Assembly: GCF_026625645.1 (NCBI RefSeq)
Contig: NZ_CP113056.1
Span: forward strand, 682,001-746,000
Reading direction: 5' to 3'
DNA from: Ancylobacter sp. SL191
GTDB lineage: Bacteria > Pseudomonadota > Alphaproteobacteria > Rhizobiales > Xanthobacteraceae
DNA: 64,000 bases
The first letter of the stretch is position 1; every line of letters begins with the position of its first letter. Below are positions 62,001 through 64,000 of this stretch, piece by piece. The position numbers were made by a program, and so were the translations under genes. The notes under the pieces are model-generated. The model did not search any database, was not told the origin of the DNA, and saw only the letters and a program-made list of their open reading frames with translations.

Positions 62001-62467
62001 GGCTCGTCCAGTTCGCCAAAGCCTGCCGGCACGCCGGCCTCGAAGGGGAAGGCGTGCAACAGCGCGCCGCAAAAGGCATGGATGGTCTGGATCTTCAGAC
62101 CGCCCGGCGTCTCCAGCGCCTGCGCAAACAGCCGGCGGGCGCGGGCGCGGCGCAGCGCATCCACCCGCCCGCCATCGGCGGCGATGATGGCGGCATCGAG
62201 CGCCGCATCGTCCAGCGTCACCCAGCGGCGCAGCTCGTCCAGCACCCGGTTCGCCATATTGGCGGCGGCGGCCTTGGTGTAGGTGAGGCAGAGGATGCGA
62301 CCCGGCGGCACGCCGCGCATCAAGAGCCGGATCACCCGGCGCGCCAGCACATGGGTCTTGCCCGAGCCGGCATTGGCCGAGACCCAGGCGGAGATGGCCG
62401 GGTCCGAGGCACGGGACTGGAGCTCGGTAGCCGCGCGCAGCGCCGGCGTGGCGGGAAGTCCGCTCAT
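59033..62467 (-). CDS. addA: Double-strand break repair helicase-nuclease AddA
   Basis: A 1,144-residue UvrD-like helicase with a C-terminal RecB-type nuclease domain; with AddB it resects double-strand ends for RecA. Walker A is ANAGSGKTHVLARRVIRLL near the N-terminus, Walker B is HVLLDEAQDTSPEQWEV, later helicase motifs include VMTVHGAKGLEAPYVILAD and LLYVALTRAETALVL, and the nuclease motif is VLVADFKTDRHVP. It starts 4 bases inside the addB stop, so the subunits are translationally coupled. It is complete and of usual length. Confidence 0.96.
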   Translation of the reverse strand: MSGLPATPALRAATELQSRASDPAISAWVSANAGSGKTHVLARRVIRLLMRGVPPGRILCLTYTKAAAANMANRVLDELRRWVTLDDAALDAAIIAADGGRVDALRRARARRLFAQALETPGGLKIQTIHAFCGALLHAFPFEAGVPAGFGELDEPSRQELLARLRSEVVLEAAGAPASALGEALGLLVDQVSDAGITEIIEAVVADPQALEASDAELADAVGLAGPIDPRDVERRIVDEALLSRGAWRGLGEALIEEGGNCARRGRALLAADAAPADAAADAYASVFLKDDGEAYGESQFGPAKVRERYPALLAERDRVAPLAKLLAAARAYQRSRAVLTLGRESIRRYERAKAARGVLDFADLVNNARRLLASGASAWVHYKLDQGIDHVLLDEAQDTSPEQWEVIRPLVAEFFAGEGARPDPLGIGRSLFVVGDEKQSIFSFQGADPRRFDTVRRDFERAGGSGFAHIPLKHSFRSAPGILAAVDAVFTEPAAHRGLSAENVRPVHEAIHDALPALVELWEPEAPTQAVDIDAWQRPLDAPAADDPKARLARNIASHIAARIAQRFPLSGRHGARPARPGDFLILVRRRDGLFEAIIRELKQAHVPVAGADRLVVAEHIAVMDLMALGDALLARDDELALACALKSPLFGFDDHDLMALCPGRTGRLEETLRARAGENPRWAAAVERLARLRVEARRLRPFDFFARVLGRERGRAAMLARLGPEAADALDEMLALARAYESVEAPSLAGFLAFLRRGGAEAKRDMEAGRDEVRVMTVHGAKGLEAPYVILADTTGGPMTRRTAGLVRVERADGRRIAVHAPSKKRDTPAIAAARQAEDAAQQDEQRRLLYVALTRAETALVLCGADGNRARPAECWYNLVHDALAPDAVEHPALGFEGTVKRWRAPDEALPGSVNVPSEATPAPDAAELDLARRLAAPPAGMAMPRPALRPSASPSASSAGPVIPPDRQAMEAARARGELLHRLMAALAGVPAHERAAPGRRLLAAASDLPEAAREALLAEVLAVLDLPELAPLFAAGGQAEVPLVGTLEDGTPVSGRIDRLAVTESRVLVADFKTDRHVPARAADLPAAHVRQVAVYARLLRKLFPGKEIGAVLVYTAGPRAFTLDAVALAQAGDGVTSP

Positions 62468-64000
62468 TCATCGCCCTCCCCGGCCGTCGACCATTCCTTC
62501 ACCCGCGCGAGATGGTCGTAATCACCGAAGCGTCCGCGAAACATCGGTCGCGCCAGCGAGGCATAGCCGACGGAGGGGTTCTCGAAGGCGGCGATGAGCT
62601 GTTCCAGCCGCGCGCGCGTTTCCTGCGCCAGCAGGGCGGCGGTCGTGTCCTTTTCCACGCCGCGGGTCTCCTTCACCTCGGTGACGCCGAGGCGGACATA
62701 GACCAGCCCCGCTGCATCTTCCGCCGGCACGTCGCGGAAGCCGCCTTCCGCCGCCATGGCGGCTTCCAGCGGCAGTTGCGGCGAATAGCCGGCCGCCACC
62801 TGCTTGGCGCTCGGCACCACGCCGGTCTTGAAGTCGACGATGGCGAGCCCACCGGCGCGCAATTGCTCGATGCGGTCGGCGCGGCCGGTCAGGGTGAAGC
62901 GCCCGCCCGCCAGCGGCAACCGTCCGCCAATCTCGGCGAAGACGCGCCGCGCCTGCGGCCGGCGCCCACGCTCCCAGGCGAGGACGCGCGGCACCAGCCG
63001 CTCGAAGCGCGCCCACCACAGCGCATATTCCGCCGGAAAGGCTTCGAGCGGGGCAAAGGCGTGCCGGCCATAGTCGCGCAGCACCGCTTCGGCATCCGTC
63101 GGCAGGGCCTCGGGAAAATCGCGCGCGAACGCGCCCAGCGCCTCGTGAATGGCGCTGCCGCGCTCGGCCGCGCCCGGCTCCTCGTCGAAACCGTCGAGCG
63201 GGACGAGGCGCAGCACATGGCGGGCATAGATGGTGTAGGGGTCGCGCAGCCAGGTCTCGATCTCGGTCACGCTGAGCCGCGTCGGCCGCAGTGCCAGATC
63301 CGGGGCGGGCTGCGGACGCTCGATGGGTTTCACGCGCGGCGCGGTGTCGATGAGGCCGGCGAGCCGCCGGAAGCGGTCGCCCCGCGCCAGCGCCGCCGCC
63401 CAGCGCTCCGGGCCACTGACGGCGGCGAGGCGCTGGAGGAAGCGCGAGGGCACGGTCGGCGCGCCGCCCATCTTGCGCGGGCGGGAGAGGATGAGTTCGG
63501 GCGCGCCGCAGGCCTGCACGAAGTCATGGGCGGAGAGGCCGATGCGCCGCTCCGGCGCCTCCAACCCCAGCGCCGCCCGCATTGGCCGGCTGAGCCAGGG
63601 GTCGGTGCGCACCGTGCTCGGCCAGGTCTGCTCGACAAGGCCGGCCAGCACCGCGCGGTCGGCGTGGACCATGCGGGCTTCCAGCGGACCGAAGATGCGC
63701 AGCCGGGCACCCAGGACCAGCGGCGGGCGCACCGGCCGGTCGGCCAGCAGCAGCGGCAGCGCGGCGGCGTAGTCGGCAAGGCTCATTGCCGGGGCGAGGC
63801 CCGCCCCTTCCGCCATCGCCTCGAAAGCGCCGGCAAGGTCGGCGAGCGCCGCCTCCTCGGTAAGCGTCCCGCCATCCGGCCCGCTCCACGCCGCCTCGAT
63901 GGCCGCGCGATGCGCCGCGAGCAGGGTGGCGAAGGGATGGGTGCCCGCGTTGAGGGATGCGAGAGGGCCGAGGGCGGCGGCGAGCTGGGCGGCCAGCGTC
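62464..64000 (-). CDS. addB: Double-strand break repair protein AddB, N-terminus outside window
   Basis: The frame stays open to the window's right edge, so about 512 C-terminal residues are visible of a protein usually near 1,000. Visible parts: HPFATLLAAHRAAIEAAW, then a degenerate helicase region (FVQACGAPELILSRPRKMGG), TRLSVTEIETWLRDPYTIYA, and the RecB-type nuclease LTGRADRIEQL...AIVDFKTGVVPSAKQ. AddB partners AddA in end resection. Upstream Met codons such as the one at 63816 are internal. The alphaproteobacterial form has no recognisable iron-sulfur Cys set here. Confidence 0.95.
   Translation of the reverse strand, partial: TLAAQLAAALGPLASLNAGTHPFATLLAAHRAAIEAAWSGPDGGTLTEEAALADLAGAFEAMAEGAGLAPAMSLADYAAALPLLLADRPVRPPLVLGARLRIFGPLEARMVHADRAVLAGLVEQTWPSTVRTDPWLSRPMRAALGLEAPERRIGLSAHDFVQACGAPELILSRPRKMGGAPTVPSRFLQRLAAVSGPERWAAALARGDRFRRLAGLIDTAPRVKPIERPQPAPDLALRPTRLSVTEIETWLRDPYTIYARHVLRLVPLDGFDEEPGAAERGSAIHEALGAFARDFPEALPTDAEAVLRDYGRHAFAPLEAFPAEYALWWARFERLVPRVLAWERGRRPQARRVFAEIGGRLPLAGGRFTLTGRADRIEQLRAGGLAIVDFKTGVVPSAKQVAAGYSPQLPLEAAMAAEGGFRDVPAEDAAGLVYVRLGVTEVKETRGVEKDTTAALLAQETRARLEQLIAAFENPSVGYASLARPMFRGRFGDYDHLARVKEWSTAGEGDE

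Noticed and set aside
59186-62521. 1,111-residue open frame on the plus strand opposite addA
   Set aside because: Composition is His/Arg/Gly-rich without any family motif; it is the usual antisense frame of a high-GC gene, and AddA on the other strand has every expected motif.

Overview
The window is high-GC chromosomal DNA from an alphaproteobacterium, probably of the order Hyphomicrobiales (Rhizobiales). Supporting signs are the GTTC-N7-GTTC type of LexA box, an imuA-imuB-dnaE2 mutasome cassette, the addB-addA-trxA order, a ChvE/GguAB-type sugar transporter, and an HWE/HisKA_2 kinase beside a single-domain response regulator. A Xanthobacteraceae-like host (Ancylobacter/Starkeya type) is a guess.

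Region 1 (1 to about 11,500) is an integrative element. It carries the C-terminal part of a P4-type integrase, a hypothetical protein ending in an SSB-like acidic tip (DDDDIPF), an AlpA-type regulator behind a LexA-type box, an HTH/zinc-ribbon protein, a second tyrosine recombinase, and a complete type I restriction-modification operon hsdM-hsdS-fic-hsdR. A Fic protein is embedded in that operon, and a 36-bp dyad lies in front of hsdR. The right edge shows GGGGGTAT repeats, a tRNA-3'-end-like segment, two strong terminators and the frameshifted stub of another P4-type integrase. This is the best candidate for an unusual system: a defence island whose mobility genes may respond to DNA damage.

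Region 2 (11.8 to 23 kb) holds an acyltransferase-3 protein, the SOS mutasome operon imuA-imuB-dnaE2 (minus strand) with a LexA box overlapping its ribosome binding site, a DEAD-box RNA helicase with a DbpA-like RNA-binding domain and a basic repetitive tail, and a two-component pair.

Region 3 (23 to 43 kb) holds two large autotransporters with related barrels and different passengers. It also has a class III aminotransferase, a GntR regulator and a FAD-linked dehydrogenase joined by a shared operator-like sequence; a fumC-cupin-mqo operon; a methyl-accepting chemotaxis protein; and dihydropyrimidinase plus N-carbamoyl amino acid hydrolase (reductive pyrimidine or hydantoin breakdown).

Region 4 (43.5 to 56.5 kb) is a sugar-catabolic locus: GntR regulator, L-arabinonate dehydratase-like IlvD/Edd protein, DHDPS-family keto-deoxy-sugar-acid dehydratase, Gfo/Idh/MocA aldose dehydrogenase, second IlvD/Edd dehydratase, SMP-30 lactonase, DgoK, DgoA, then ChvE, GguA and GguB. 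It combines a non-phosphorylative pentose route with a De Ley-Doudoroff-type galactose route behind one transporter.

Region 5 (56.6 to 64 kb, all minus strand) has a translationally coupled trio DUF3429-FAD oxidoreductase-DCC protein, thioredoxin, and AddA and AddB of double-strand-break repair. AddB is cut by the window end.
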